A DNA stretch of 61,897 nt from Pirellulaceae bacterium. Its GTDB lineage: Bacteria; Planctomycetota; Planctomycetia; Pirellulales; Pirellulaceae. The DNA is taken from assembly GCA_020852965.1 (NCBI GenBank), contig JADYZV010000173.1, forward strand, positions 1 to 61,897, written 5' to 3'. How positions within the stretch are numbered: the first letter of the stretch is position 1; each line of letters begins with the position of its first letter. Below, piece by piece: positions 1-8,428 of this stretch. A program made the translations under genes and the position numbers. The notes below the pieces were generated by a model. It was not told the DNA's origin. It made no database searches and saw only the letters and a list, made by a program, of their open reading frames with translations.

Positions 1-229
1 GTGAAGTTAATGCCCCAAGCCAGCTTGTCTGGCAGGAGCAAGAGTTTTGCAATTAGAAAAGGTGAAGCCCCTAGCATTGTCCCCTTATGGATTGCCTAGC
101 GCTGGTCTGGGTTCAAGCCACCAAAACGAGGCTACTGCCTTAACGACTAACCGAAACGACTAGCACTATCGAAAACCTATCGGCAAGTGTTAATACATCG
201 ACGGAAGCCTTCGAACCATCTCATCACAC
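1..229. other. Left-edge region, possible 3' end of an upstream gene
   Basis: Frame 1 of the + strand is open from the first base to a TAG at 97-99, giving 32 residues (starting VKLMPQASL) that could be the C-terminus of a gene beginning outside the window. They match no family I recognise, and a chance open frame of this length is common. Bases 100-229 hold no other recognisable gene; the promoter of the adaptor gene that follows should lie here. Confidence 0.2.
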
Positions 230-1597
230 TTGACAACCAAAATGAAAACCAACAAACGCCTCCTTGCTCTCACAATCATCGGCTTGCTAGTCACCATTAT
301 CGGTTGCGAACAGACCGCCCCGCCCGATGCGGCAGACGGATCGCCACGAAGCAGTGCGGCTCTGGATCGAGTTTCGGCTGGGCCGCCGGTGCGGAAGACA
401 CTGACGCTCACCACGCAGCAACCAGGACGGATCGAGGCATTCGATGAAGTGCCACTGTACTCAAAACTTGCCGGCTACGTCGCAGAGGTAAGAGTCGATA
501 TGGGCGATCGAGTGAAAAAAGACGAGCTACTCGTTCGATTGTTCGCACCCGAATACCATGACGAGCTCGAACAGAAGCGTGGTTTGTTGGCCCAAGCGGA
601 GGCTGAAGTTCAACAATCCGAAGCGGCTTTGATCGCGATGGAAGCCACGGCTAGTTCCGCAAAGGCGATGGTGCTGCAGGCGGAAGCCAGCATCGGCCGC
701 GCCGAGGGCGAATACGCGCGATCGAATTCCGAACATCAACGCTTGCAACAACTCGTCAAGACCGGATCGGTTACCGCTAAGCTGGGCGATGAAGCACTCA
801 ACCAATTTCGCGCTGCCGAATCGGCTCAAAAGGAAACCTTGGCGAATATCGAATCGGTCAAGGCGCAGCAGCGCGAAGCGGAAGCGAACATCAACAAAGC
901 CATGGCCGATGTCACCGCCTCCAAGGCTCGCGTTCGAGTCGCCCAGGCAAACGTCACTCAGGCGGAAACGATGATTGCATACACCGAGATCCGTGCACCT
1001 TTTGATGGAGTCGTGACTAAGCGCGGAGTTGTCAAGGGAAACTATGTCCACCCTGCCGATTCATCGAACAGCCACCCGCTACTGATCGTCGCCAGTACCG
1101 ACAAAGTGCGAGTCTTTGTCGACATTCCGGAAATGGAAGCCCCACTGCTCGATGCGGGATTCGACGATCCGAGCGCGGGAGACAAAGCCGTGGTTCGAGC
1201 TCAATCACTGGTAGATCAAGTTTTTGAAGCTCGAGTGACTCGGAGCAGTTGGTCGTTGGATGAACAAAATCGCTCGTTAACGGCCGAGATCGACTTGGTA
1301 AACACAAATGGTGAGTTGCGTCCAGGCTCCTTCGCAACCGTGAGTATTCTGCTCGAACAGCGCGACGACGTCCTGACACTTCCCATCTCGGCCGTCGTGC
1401 GAGACGGTGAGAAGACATTCTGCTGCGTTGTCGTCGCTGGACAGATCGAGCAGCGACCGATTCAGCTCGGCCTGCGAGTCAAAGATGAGGTCGAGATAGT
1501 TTCTGGCTTGGAGGGAACGGAGGCGGTAGTACTCACACGTGCGGCGTCACTTCAACCAGGCCAGCGTGTCGAAATTATTGAAAAAGGCGATGAATAG
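230..1597 (+). CDS. RND efflux periplasmic adaptor (membrane fusion) lipoprotein
   Basis: Membrane-fusion protein of an RND efflux pump, HlyD/AcrA type, linking an inner-membrane pump to an outer-membrane channel. The N-terminus has a short hydrophobic stretch ending in the lipobox VTIIGC, so it is probably lipid-anchored. A lipoyl half (VPLYSKLAGYVAEVRVDMGD) is followed by a long Ala/Glu/Gln-rich coiled-coil hairpin at about residues 110-250, the second lipoyl half (YTEIRAPFDGVVTKRGV), a beta-barrel domain and a membrane-proximal domain. The start is TTG at 230 or in-frame ATG at 242; ATG is more usual. No pump lies directly behind it: the next complete RND set begins 1 kb downstream with its own adaptor, so its partner may be upstream of the window. 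Family assignment is secure; substrate is unknown. Confidence 0.9.
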   Translation: MTTKMKTNKRLLALTIIGLLVTIIGCEQTAPPDAADGSPRSSAALDRVSAGPPVRKTLTLTTQQPGRIEAFDEVPLYSKLAGYVAEVRVDMGDRVKKDELLVRLFAPEYHDELEQKRGLLAQAEAEVQQSEAALIAMEATASSAKAMVLQAEASIGRAEGEYARSNSEHQRLQQLVKTGSVTAKLGDEALNQFRAAESAQKETLANIESVKAQQREAEANINKAMADVTASKARVRVAQANVTQAETMIAYTEIRAPFDGVVTKRGVVKGNYVHPADSSNSHPLLIVASTDKVRVFVDIPEMEAPLLDAGFDDPSAGDKAVVRAQSLVDQVFEARVTRSSWSLDEQNRSLTAEIDLVNTNGELRPGSFATVSILLEQRDDVLTLPISAVVRDGEKTFCCVVVAGQIEQRPIQLGLRVKDEVEIVSGLEGTEAVVLTRAASLQPGQRVEIIEKGDE

Positions 1598-1959
1598 TTC
1601 TCAGCCGGGCAGAATTCGAATGTACGGATACTACACCTGGATTGTTCATGAGTTTACGCGAAAACGGAGTAAACCATGATAGCCGATAGCCTTACGTCAT
1701 AGGTAGAAAAACAGTCTTCAATAAAATCACATTTCGCAGCTTCAGCAATGACGTTTGACGAAACTGCAAACCGATCGCGTAGAGCCAAGGTAATTCACAT
1801 TTTTGAGATTCGATTCAAAGCAAACAACCTTGCTGACGCTGCGGGTCGCGAATGGTCCGGGACAAAAGGTTTGTAACACTTCTACGGTCTGGTATCTTCA
1901 TCGCAATGCAGCGGGGCATCAACTAGACATCCGGGAACCGCTGGGTTAGAATTGCTACG
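1598..1959. other. Intergenic region, no gene seen
   Basis: No convincing coding sequence on either strand. Bases 1829-1846 (CTTGCTGACGCTGCGGGT) recur with one change at 19102-19119, also intergenic, suggesting a short dispersed repeat. The promoter of the His-rich protein gene is expected in the last 100 bases. Confidence 0.4.
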
Positions 1960-2427
1960 ATGAAACGAGTTCTTTCCCTGTTGTTGATTGCCTTGCTCAT
2001 GCTGGGGCACCTGTTGCCTCATTCGCATGTGGGGACTGGTGCGGATCAACCGGGCGATCCTGCTGCGAGACCACATATTCACTTGGCTTCTCACGATTCT
2101 CACCATGGTCATTCTCACGATCATGCTCAGGCTACCGATGATCACGACCACGGAGATTCGATTCGTCACGGGACTGACACTGCCAGCAACACCCTTGGAA
2201 TCTCTAGTCTAAGCGACCACGATAGTGACGCAATCTATTTTGCAAGCTCGAGGCTAGCCTACGATCGGCCAAGTAGAATTGATTCGCCTGACAGTGATCT
2301 GATAGCGGTGGTCGCTGAACTCAGTATTGACTTCAATTCCTTGCCAACACACTTGATCTGTACGATACCATTGCGGCGAAGTTTATCGCTTCCTCTCTAT
2401 CTACTCACGGCCTCTCTACGGCTATAG
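1960..2427 (+). CDS. His-rich secreted protein of the metal efflux locus
   Basis: A 155-residue protein with an N-terminal signal peptide (MKRVLSLLLIALLMLGHLLP). It then has a dense His/Asp region at about residues 38-72 with HDSHHGHSHDH and DDHDHGD, typical of proteins that bind transition metals in the periplasm. The C-terminal 60 residues are not His-rich and end in a short hydrophobic stretch. It lies 200 bp before the metal-type RND adaptor on the same strand, so a role in metal capture or delivery to the pump is inferred. No named family is recognised. Confidence 0.75.
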   Translation: MKRVLSLLLIALLMLGHLLPHSHVGTGADQPGDPAARPHIHLASHDSHHGHSHDHAQATDDHDHGDSIRHGTDTASNTLGISSLSDHDSDAIYFASSRLAYDRPSRIDSPDSDLIAVVAELSIDFNSLPTHLICTIPLRRSLSLPLYLLTASLRL

Positions 2428-2624
2428 ATGAACGCTTGCCAATTGACGCTTGTCGGTTGACGCTTTCTTAGAAGTTTCTTTGCGATGGCGGAGGCTACTC
2501 TGCTCTCGAATCGTTTCTTTCAGTCTCGTGTAGCGATGTAAGTTCAAGCTACAGGTGAGCGTTGCTGCACCCATCGGTATGATTCAGTCGACAATCTTCA
2601 CACTTCAATCGAGAATTTTCAATC

Positions 2625-4025
2625 ATGAAATACTTTCGGGCGATTGCTGGGCCCGCCATCCTTGTTGGCGTGGTCGGTGTTTTATGGCTGCTGTGGGGAC
2701 AGCTATTTACTAGAAACGATTCGGTGCAATCGACAACGCCGATTAAGCAGGCGGACACCGGCGAGAAGCAGTCTGTGCTCGAAATCAGCTTGGAGGCACG
2801 CAAGAACTTAGACCTCATATCCAAAGCGGCGCGACCACGAACTTACTGGCGGACAGTCGTGATTCCGGGTGAGATTGCGGACCGACCGGGGTTGTCCGAT
2901 CGAGGAGTCACGTCACCAGCCGTCGGCGTAGTCACCGCAATTCATGCCTTTCCAGGTGACACGATGCGACCTGGCGAACGACTGGTCACACTGCGACTTT
3001 TCAGCGAATACTTGCAAGCGACGCAGACGCAGTTGTTCAAGGCTCGGCAAGAAACCGAGATCGTCCAGGCCGAGATCGATCGTTTGTCAGACGCGGCCAG
3101 TACCGGAGCGATTTCGCGGTCCAAGATGATCGAGCTAGAAAGTGAGATCAGTCGCCAAAACACGCTCATCCGAGCAGCTCGACAAGAGTTGCTCACACGA
3201 GGTTTGGCACCACGCCAAGTCCAGCAGATCGAAACGGGAACGTTTGTTTCGACGGTCGAAGTTGTGGCTCCACCCTTGCGAGCCCCAGATGCGTCTTCAC
3301 CTCTCCCGGAAAATGAAGAAGTTCAACAGATAAGTTTGGCGAATGACCAAGGCATTGCTTATGAGGTCCAGGAGCTATCAGTCGAACTAGGACAGCAAGT
3401 GCAAGCGGGGCAACTCATCGCCAAACTTTCAAACCATAAAATGCTCTATATCGTCGGCCACGCCTTCAAACGTGAGGCTGTATATCTGGAGCAATCGGCC
3501 CAAGAAAATCGACCCCTCGAAGTCGAGTTTGCGGAAGATGCCACGGATCATTGGCCAGCGATGGATCAGTCGTTCAGAATCCGTCATCTCGCGAACACCA
3601 TCGACCCGGACAATCGAACCTTTGATTTCTTCGTGCCACTGATAAACCAATCGCGAGCGTTCGACGAACAGGGACGCGTTTTCCTTGTTTGGCGGTTTCG
3701 ACCTGGTCAACGTGTTCGCATTCATGTGCCGGTTGAGAAATTTGACGACGTATTCGTGTTGCCTGCTGAGGCCGTCGTTCGCGAGGGGCCTGAAGCGTAT
3801 GTGTTTAGGCAGAATGGGGACCTTTTCAAACAGCTCCCAGTCCACGTGCTCCACGAAGATCGGCGTTCGGTCGTGATTGCCAACGATGGTGTGGTCACTT
3901 CCGGTGCATACTTGGCACAGGGCTCAGCAGCTTCGCTGAATCGTGTACTGAAATCGCAATCGGCAAGTGGCCAACAACCCGGCGTACATGTTCACGCAGA
4001 TGGCACCGTACATGCCGCGCATTAA
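2625..4025 (+). CDS. Heavy-metal RND efflux periplasmic adaptor (CusB/CzcB-like)
   Basis: Membrane-fusion protein of the heavy-metal efflux class. Residues 1-28 form an N-terminal membrane anchor or signal (AIAGPAILVGVVGVLWLLW). The split lipoyl domain is at about residues 90-135 (TSPAVGVVTAIHAFPGDTMR) and 240-285 (VELGQQVQAGQLIAKLSNHK), around a short helical hairpin. A beta-barrel and membrane-proximal domain follow. The C-terminus ends in a His-bearing tail (GVHVHADGTVHAAH), which supports metal handling. The ATG at 2625 lies directly before the hydrophobic anchor. The pump gene begins 160 bp downstream on the same strand. Ag/Cu versus Co/Zn/Cd specificity cannot be read from the adaptor. 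Confidence 0.9.
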   Translation: MKYFRAIAGPAILVGVVGVLWLLWGQLFTRNDSVQSTTPIKQADTGEKQSVLEISLEARKNLDLISKAARPRTYWRTVVIPGEIADRPGLSDRGVTSPAVGVVTAIHAFPGDTMRPGERLVTLRLFSEYLQATQTQLFKARQETEIVQAEIDRLSDAASTGAISRSKMIELESEISRQNTLIRAARQELLTRGLAPRQVQQIETGTFVSTVEVVAPPLRAPDASSPLPENEEVQQISLANDQGIAYEVQELSVELGQQVQAGQLIAKLSNHKMLYIVGHAFKREAVYLEQSAQENRPLEVEFAEDATDHWPAMDQSFRIRHLANTIDPDNRTFDFFVPLINQSRAFDEQGRVFLVWRFRPGQRVRIHVPVEKFDDVFVLPAEAVVREGPEAYVFRQNGDLFKQLPVHVLHEDRRSVVIANDGVVTSGAYLAQGSAASLNRVLKSQSASGQQPGVHVHADGTVHAAH

Positions 4026-4075
4026 TCTATGACGGTCGATTTCCGATTTCCAATTTGAAACCAGGGAAAACAGCG

Positions 4076-4192
4076 ATGGATCAAGCAGAAGTGAAGAAAC
4101 GAATTGAGCAGTTTGGTTTGCGCGTCACGAATGTAGTTGCCACATTTCCGAATGACTCGGGCGGACGAGCGATTGGCAATCGGCAATGTTAG
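4076..4192 (+). pseudogene. Truncated four-helix-bundle protein remnant overlapping the pump start
   Basis: A 38-codon frame begins MDQAEVKKRIEQFGLRV, continues NVVATFPNDSGGRAIGN and then stops (RQC, TAG at 4190-4192). This matches the N-terminal pattern of the four-helix-bundle (23S rRNA intervening-sequence, TIGR02436) proteins, where an FALRV/I..L helix is followed by a GR.LGNQLLRSGTSVGAN segment. The conserved segment is cut exactly at GN, and the full family is about 120 residues. Its last 7 bases overlap the ATG of the pump gene. I read it as a decayed gene whose remaining start may now act as a leader that is translationally coupled to the pump. The alternative is chance similarity, which I think unlikely given the match over about 30 residues. 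Confidence 0.6.
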
Positions 4193-7100
4193 ATTTCATC
4201 ATTCGTTTCTCACTCCGTTACCGCATGCTGATTATCATCACCAGTTTGTTCGTGCTGGTATACGGATCGTACTTGGCGACGCAGATGTCGATCGATGTCT
4301 TTCCGGACCTGGATCGTCCTCGCGTCGTCATCATTACAGAAGCGCGCGGGCTTGCGACCGAAGAGGTTGAAACGCTGGTGACGCAACCCATTGAGATTGC
4401 ATTGATGGGAGCCAGTGGTGTCCAAGCCGTTCGCAGTCAATCCACGGCGGGATTGAATGTCATATACATCGAGTTTGATTGGTCTACGGAAATCCGTGCG
4501 GCCAGACAGACTGTCCAAGAACGATTGTCCACGCTCGAAGGTATATTGCCCGCGGGGATTCGTCCTCAAATGACACCACCATCGTCGATCATGGGGCAGA
4601 TCATCGTCGCTGGGATTTACCGCCAAAAGGGCCCGAGTGCTGGAGTCCTGGCCCAGGTCGGCGATACCGAGATGATGGCTGAGATGATTGTCGACGAGAA
4701 CCAGAAGACGCGTTTCACCGTCTGGATGCCTGGGGATCGTCATGACTTATCTACGTGGCAGAAGGTCCCCAATGAGTTGGTGGCCTTAACCGTAAATTCC
4801 CCCGTGGCTAGCGCCAGCCGATTACACGACACTGCCATGTTTAACATTGAGGGGATGACTTACACCGCGAATTTCTACTCGGCCGAAAAGCAGCAAATTG
4901 AACTTCGCACCATCGCCGATTGGATCATTCGCCCACGACTGCTCAAGACAACCGGTGTGGCCGAAGTGTTCATGCTCGGCGGCGACCGGAAACAATACCA
5001 AATCCTGATCGATCCGACAGCACTTTTGGAATACGGCGTCACCGTCCAAGAAGTTGAACGCGCACTGCGAGCGAGCAACATCAACACCAGCGGCGGCTTC
5101 GCGGTGACCGGCGAGACGGAGAGACCCATTCGGATTCTTGGTCGGCTGGGACCGGGATCACAGCGAGTCATTGAAGACTTGAAAAAGGTTCCGGTTGGAG
5201 AGCATGTCAAACGCGCTGTCTTACTTGAACAAGTCGCCCGTGTGACCGAAGGGGCACAGTTCAAACGAGGTGACGGCAGCATCAATGGTCGCCCCGGCAT
5301 CGTGTTCACTACCGTCAAACAACCTCACATCGATACCCGTGAACTCAGCGATGCGGTCGCGGAAGCTTTCGTCGAAGTCGAGGCGTCATTGCCCGCAGAC
5401 ATCGTTGTCAATTCGGACCTGTTTCGACTTAGAAATTTCATCGACCGAGGAATATCCAATGTTGCCGAAGCACTCGTTATCGGAGCCGCTTTGGTGATCG
5501 TCGTGTTGTTCCTGTTCCTGTTCAATTTTCGCACAACCTTTATTACGTTGACCGCTATTCCGCTGTCGCTTGTGCTCACCACATTGACTTTCCGTATTAT
5601 GGGATGGATAAGCGGGTCTGAGTTGTCGATCAACGTCATGACGTTGGGCGGGATAGCAGTCGCCATGGGCGAGCTTGTGGATGATGCCATTGTCGATGTC
5701 GAGAACATCTTCCGACGATTGAAGCAAAACAATGCTTTGCCAATTGAGAATCGCAAACCTTCAATCATTATTACCTTTGATGCCAGCCGTGAAATCCGCA
5801 GCTCGATTGTGTTTGGAACTGCCGTCGTGATTCTTTCCTTCATTCCGCTTTTTGCTCTGTCTGGCGTCGAGGGCCGCCTCTTTACGCCACTCGGGATCGC
5901 CTACATCGTCTCCATTCTGTCGTCGTTCGTCGTCTCCATGACCGTCACGCCGGTGCTGTCTTACTACCTGTTGCCGAACTCCGCCGCAACGCATCGAAAA
6001 GGTGACAGCCATCTGTTGAAAGGCTTAAAGGCGATCGTGTCACCGCTAATTCGGCTAAGTATGGCAATGCCGAGCACCTTGCTGATTCTGACTTGGATTG
6101 CCGTTGGAATCGCAGCCTGGCAAATGTCGCTCTTGGGTCGCAACTTTCTCCCACCATTTGATGAAGGGAGCGTTCAGGTCAACGTCACGTTGCCTCCCGG
6201 GTCGTCACTGAGTGCATCGAATCAAATCTCGCAAGCAATCGACTCCGTGTTTCTCGCGATGCAAAAGACCGACGAGAATCCTGACGGTGAAATCCTTCAC
6301 TTCGTTCGGCGAACGGGTCGCGCCGAGATGGATGAACACGCTTCGCCCGTGAATTTTGGCGAATACATCCTGAGCATGAACCCGGAGTCGCCTAGCGAAC
6401 GTGAGGAGGTCATCACTCGATTACGACAGGAAATTAGCAGCCAAGCTCCCGGCGTTGACATCGAGGTGGAACAACCGCTGGCGCACCTGATCAGCCACAT
6501 GATCTCTGGTGTTTATGCCCAGATCGCAATCAAGATTCATGGCGACGACTTGGACACTCTGCAACGCGTCGCCGAGCAAGTCAAGACGACCATCCAGAGC
6601 GTTCCCGGCATCACGCCGCCGGTGGTCGAACCTATTCAAGAAACGCCGGAGCTGCATATTGCCCTGCGGGCTGATGACTTGGCTTTGCATGGACTGACCC
6701 GTCAGTACGTGGCTGACGTATTGCAAACGGCATTGCAGGGCGAGGTCGTTTCTCAAGTACTCGAAGGCCAACGGCGATTTGATGTACTCGTGCGGCTTGA
6801 AGAAGAATATCGCACCGATTACGCAAATCTCGATCGCCTTCGCATCGACTTGCCCGATCGTGTGGGGCAACCAGATCGCGGGCAAATCGAGCTGCGCGAA
6901 GTGGCTGATGCGAGTGTCGGTACCGGACCGAATTCGATCAATCGCGATAATGCGCGGCGCAGGATTGTGATCCGCTGCAATACCGAAGGTCGTGATCTGG
7001 CGGGCGCAGTTGATGACATTAAGCAACGCATCGGCAGCCAAGTCCAAATGCCCGTCGGATATTTCATCGAATACGGCGGTCAGTTTGAAAGCCAGCAACG

Positions 7101-7650
7101 GGCCACGCAACTGATCATCGTACTGGCCGGAGTTTCTGTGGTCGGTATGTTTGTCGTGTTGTTGATTTTGTTTCCATCAATCCGAATCGTGCTGCAAATT
7201 CTAAACGCCTTGCCAACCGCTTTCGTCGGTGGCGTGTTGGCGCTGGTGATCACTCAGCAGAGTCTCACCGTTGCGAGTCTGGTTGGCTTTATCTCGCTCG
7301 GTGGCATCGCAGTTCGAAACGGCATACTATTGGTGACGCACTACTTCCACTTGATGGAACAGGAGGGCGAGGACTTTACGCAGCGCATGATTATTCGCGG
7401 CAGTCTCGAGCGACTTGCACCCGTGTTGATGACTGCGTTAACCGCTGGTATCGGCCTGATCCCGTTAGTATTGGGTGGGCAAGAACCAGGTCGCGAAATT
7501 TTGTACCCAGTGGCAACCGTAATCCTTGGCGGACTTATGACAGCCACGTTCTGCGAATTCCTAATCCACCCAGGCCTGTTTTGGAGATTCAGCGGGAAAG
7601 ACGCCAAAAGACTGTTGAGTGATAATCTGAGATCGAAGGTCGAACTCTGA
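4186..7650 (+). CDS. Heavy-metal efflux RND transporter permease (CusA/CzcA family)
   Basis: Inner-membrane proton-driven pump of the heavy-metal RND class. TM1 is near residues 10-30. The TM4 relay motif reads GELVDDAIVDVENIFRRLK (D499, D500, D504, E506), matching the acidic proton-relay cluster of this family. The class signature GYFIEYGGQFESQQRA precedes the C-terminal TM block (SLGGIAVRNGILL). At 1154 residues it is about 100 longer than usual. The excess lies after GQII (residue 137): roughly residues 146-237 are inserted before the conserved ELRTIADWIIRP segment of the porter domain. Adaptor upstream and His-rich lipoprotein downstream indicate a metal-efflux operon. No outer-membrane channel gene is present in the window. 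Substrate metal is not determined. Confidence 0.95.
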   Translation: MLDFIIRFSLRYRMLIIITSLFVLVYGSYLATQMSIDVFPDLDRPRVVIITEARGLATEEVETLVTQPIEIALMGASGVQAVRSQSTAGLNVIYIEFDWSTEIRAARQTVQERLSTLEGILPAGIRPQMTPPSSIMGQIIVAGIYRQKGPSAGVLAQVGDTEMMAEMIVDENQKTRFTVWMPGDRHDLSTWQKVPNELVALTVNSPVASASRLHDTAMFNIEGMTYTANFYSAEKQQIELRTIADWIIRPRLLKTTGVAEVFMLGGDRKQYQILIDPTALLEYGVTVQEVERALRASNINTSGGFAVTGETERPIRILGRLGPGSQRVIEDLKKVPVGEHVKRAVLLEQVARVTEGAQFKRGDGSINGRPGIVFTTVKQPHIDTRELSDAVAEAFVEVEASLPADIVVNSDLFRLRNFIDRGISNVAEALVIGAALVIVVLFLFLFNFRTTFITLTAIPLSLVLTTLTFRIMGWISGSELSINVMTLGGIAVAMGELVDDAIVDVENIFRRLKQNNALPIENRKPSIIITFDASREIRSSIVFGTAVVILSFIPLFALSGVEGRLFTPLGIAYIVSILSSFVVSMTVTPVLSYYLLPNSAATHRKGDSHLLKGLKAIVSPLIRLSMAMPSTLLILTWIAVGIAAWQMSLLGRNFLPPFDEGSVQVNVTLPPGSSLSASNQISQAIDSVFLAMQKTDENPDGEILHFVRRTGRAEMDEHASPVNFGEYILSMNPESPSEREEVITRLRQEISSQAPGVDIEVEQPLAHLISHMISGVYAQIAIKIHGDDLDTLQRVAEQVKTTIQSVPGITPPVVEPIQETPELHIALRADDLALHGLTRQYVADVLQTALQGEVVSQVLEGQRRFDVLVRLEEEYRTDYANLDRLRIDLPDRVGQPDRGQIELREVADASVGTGPNSINRDNARRRIVIRCNTEGRDLAGAVDDIKQRIGSQVQMPVGYFIEYGGQFESQQRATQLIIVLAGVSVVGMFVVLLILFPSIRIVLQILNALPTAFVGGVLALVITQQSLTVASLVGFISLGGIAVRNGILLVTHYFHLMEQEGEDFTQRMIIRGSLERLAPVLMTALTAGIGLIPLVLGGQEPGREILYPVATVILGGLMTATFCEFLIHPGLFWRFSGKDAKRLLSDNLRSKVEL

Positions 7651-7749
7651 AGAATTGAAGAATGTTGAATTCGGGATTGCCGATTGACTTTCAGCTTTGG
7701 GATGTTTCCAAGTTGCAATCGACAATCATTTACCTCAAAGGAGAGTTTT

Positions 7750-8256
7750 ATGAAAACGTTCACAGCCACACTATTTGCCTCAACTTGCCTCGTCGGCCTC
7801 AGTATCGTCGCTGGTTGCAGTAAGCAAATACCAGTTACTGAACCGCCATCGTCCACCGACAATCAACAATCTTCCATCGAAGATCATCACGGTCATGGTG
7901 CTGGTCCACACGATGGAACCGTTGCGGATTGGGGCGGCGGAAAGTATCACGTCGAGTTCACAGTCGATCACGACAAGCAAGAAGCTACTGTGTACATCCT
8001 GGGGGCCGACGAAACGACCGCAATACCGATCGATGCGGCGGAGATTGACCTGAGCATTTCCGATCCTGCTATGCAAGTCACGCTCAAGGCCACACCTCAA
8101 GATGGCGACCCAGCCGGAAAGGCATCACGCTTCGTCGGCAACCACGAAAAGTTAGGCGTAGTCCAGGAGTATGCAGGAACGATTGCCGGTGTCATCGACG
8201 GCACGCCTTTCTCAGGTGATTTCAAAGAAGCGCCGCACGGTGAGCACGATCACTGA
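7750..8256 (+). CDS. His-rich lipoprotein at the end of the metal efflux operon
   Basis: A 168-residue exported lipoprotein of no named family. The ATG at 7750 is chosen because AAGGAGAG lies 5 bases before it, and the signal peptide then ends in a lipobox, GLSIVAGC. The mature protein has His clusters near the N-terminus (DHHGHGAGPHDG) and at the extreme C-terminus (HGEHDH). The middle looks beta-rich (KYHVEFTVDHDKQEATVYIL). It begins 100 bp after the pump on the same strand. Similar His-flanked small proteins often accompany CusA-type pumps in planctomycetes; a periplasmic metal chaperone or sensor role is inference. Confidence 0.7.
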   Translation: MKTFTATLFASTCLVGLSIVAGCSKQIPVTEPPSSTDNQQSSIEDHHGHGAGPHDGTVADWGGGKYHVEFTVDHDKQEATVYILGADETTAIPIDAAEIDLSISDPAMQVTLKATPQDGDPAGKASRFVGNHEKLGVVQEYAGTIAGVIDGTPFSGDFKEAPHGEHDH

Positions 8257-8372
8257 CATTCTACTGCGTAAGCAGCCACACTAAGTGGATCAAGATTACG
8301 ATTAAGAATAACTCGCCGGCGTCCGCATAAACTGAGATTATGTCCAGCTTATTGTTAACGGCAATTAGTCGA

Positions 8373-8395
8373 GTGACGATTTGCGGAATCGTCAC
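8373..8395. terminator. Perfect 9-bp hairpin between convergent genes
   Basis: GTGACGATT and AATCGTCAC form a perfect 9-bp stem around a 5-base loop, between the lipoprotein gene and the convergent sigma-factor gene. There is no clear T-run on either strand, so it is only a possible bidirectional terminator or mRNA end-stabiliser. Confidence 0.35.
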
Positions 8396-8428
8396 CACCG
8401 GAAATAAGTTTCTGAATTATGCTCGGAG

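Noticed and set aside
6421-7110. Minus-strand 229-codon frame inside the pump gene
   Set aside because: It is fully antisense to a conserved CusA-type coding region and has no family features.
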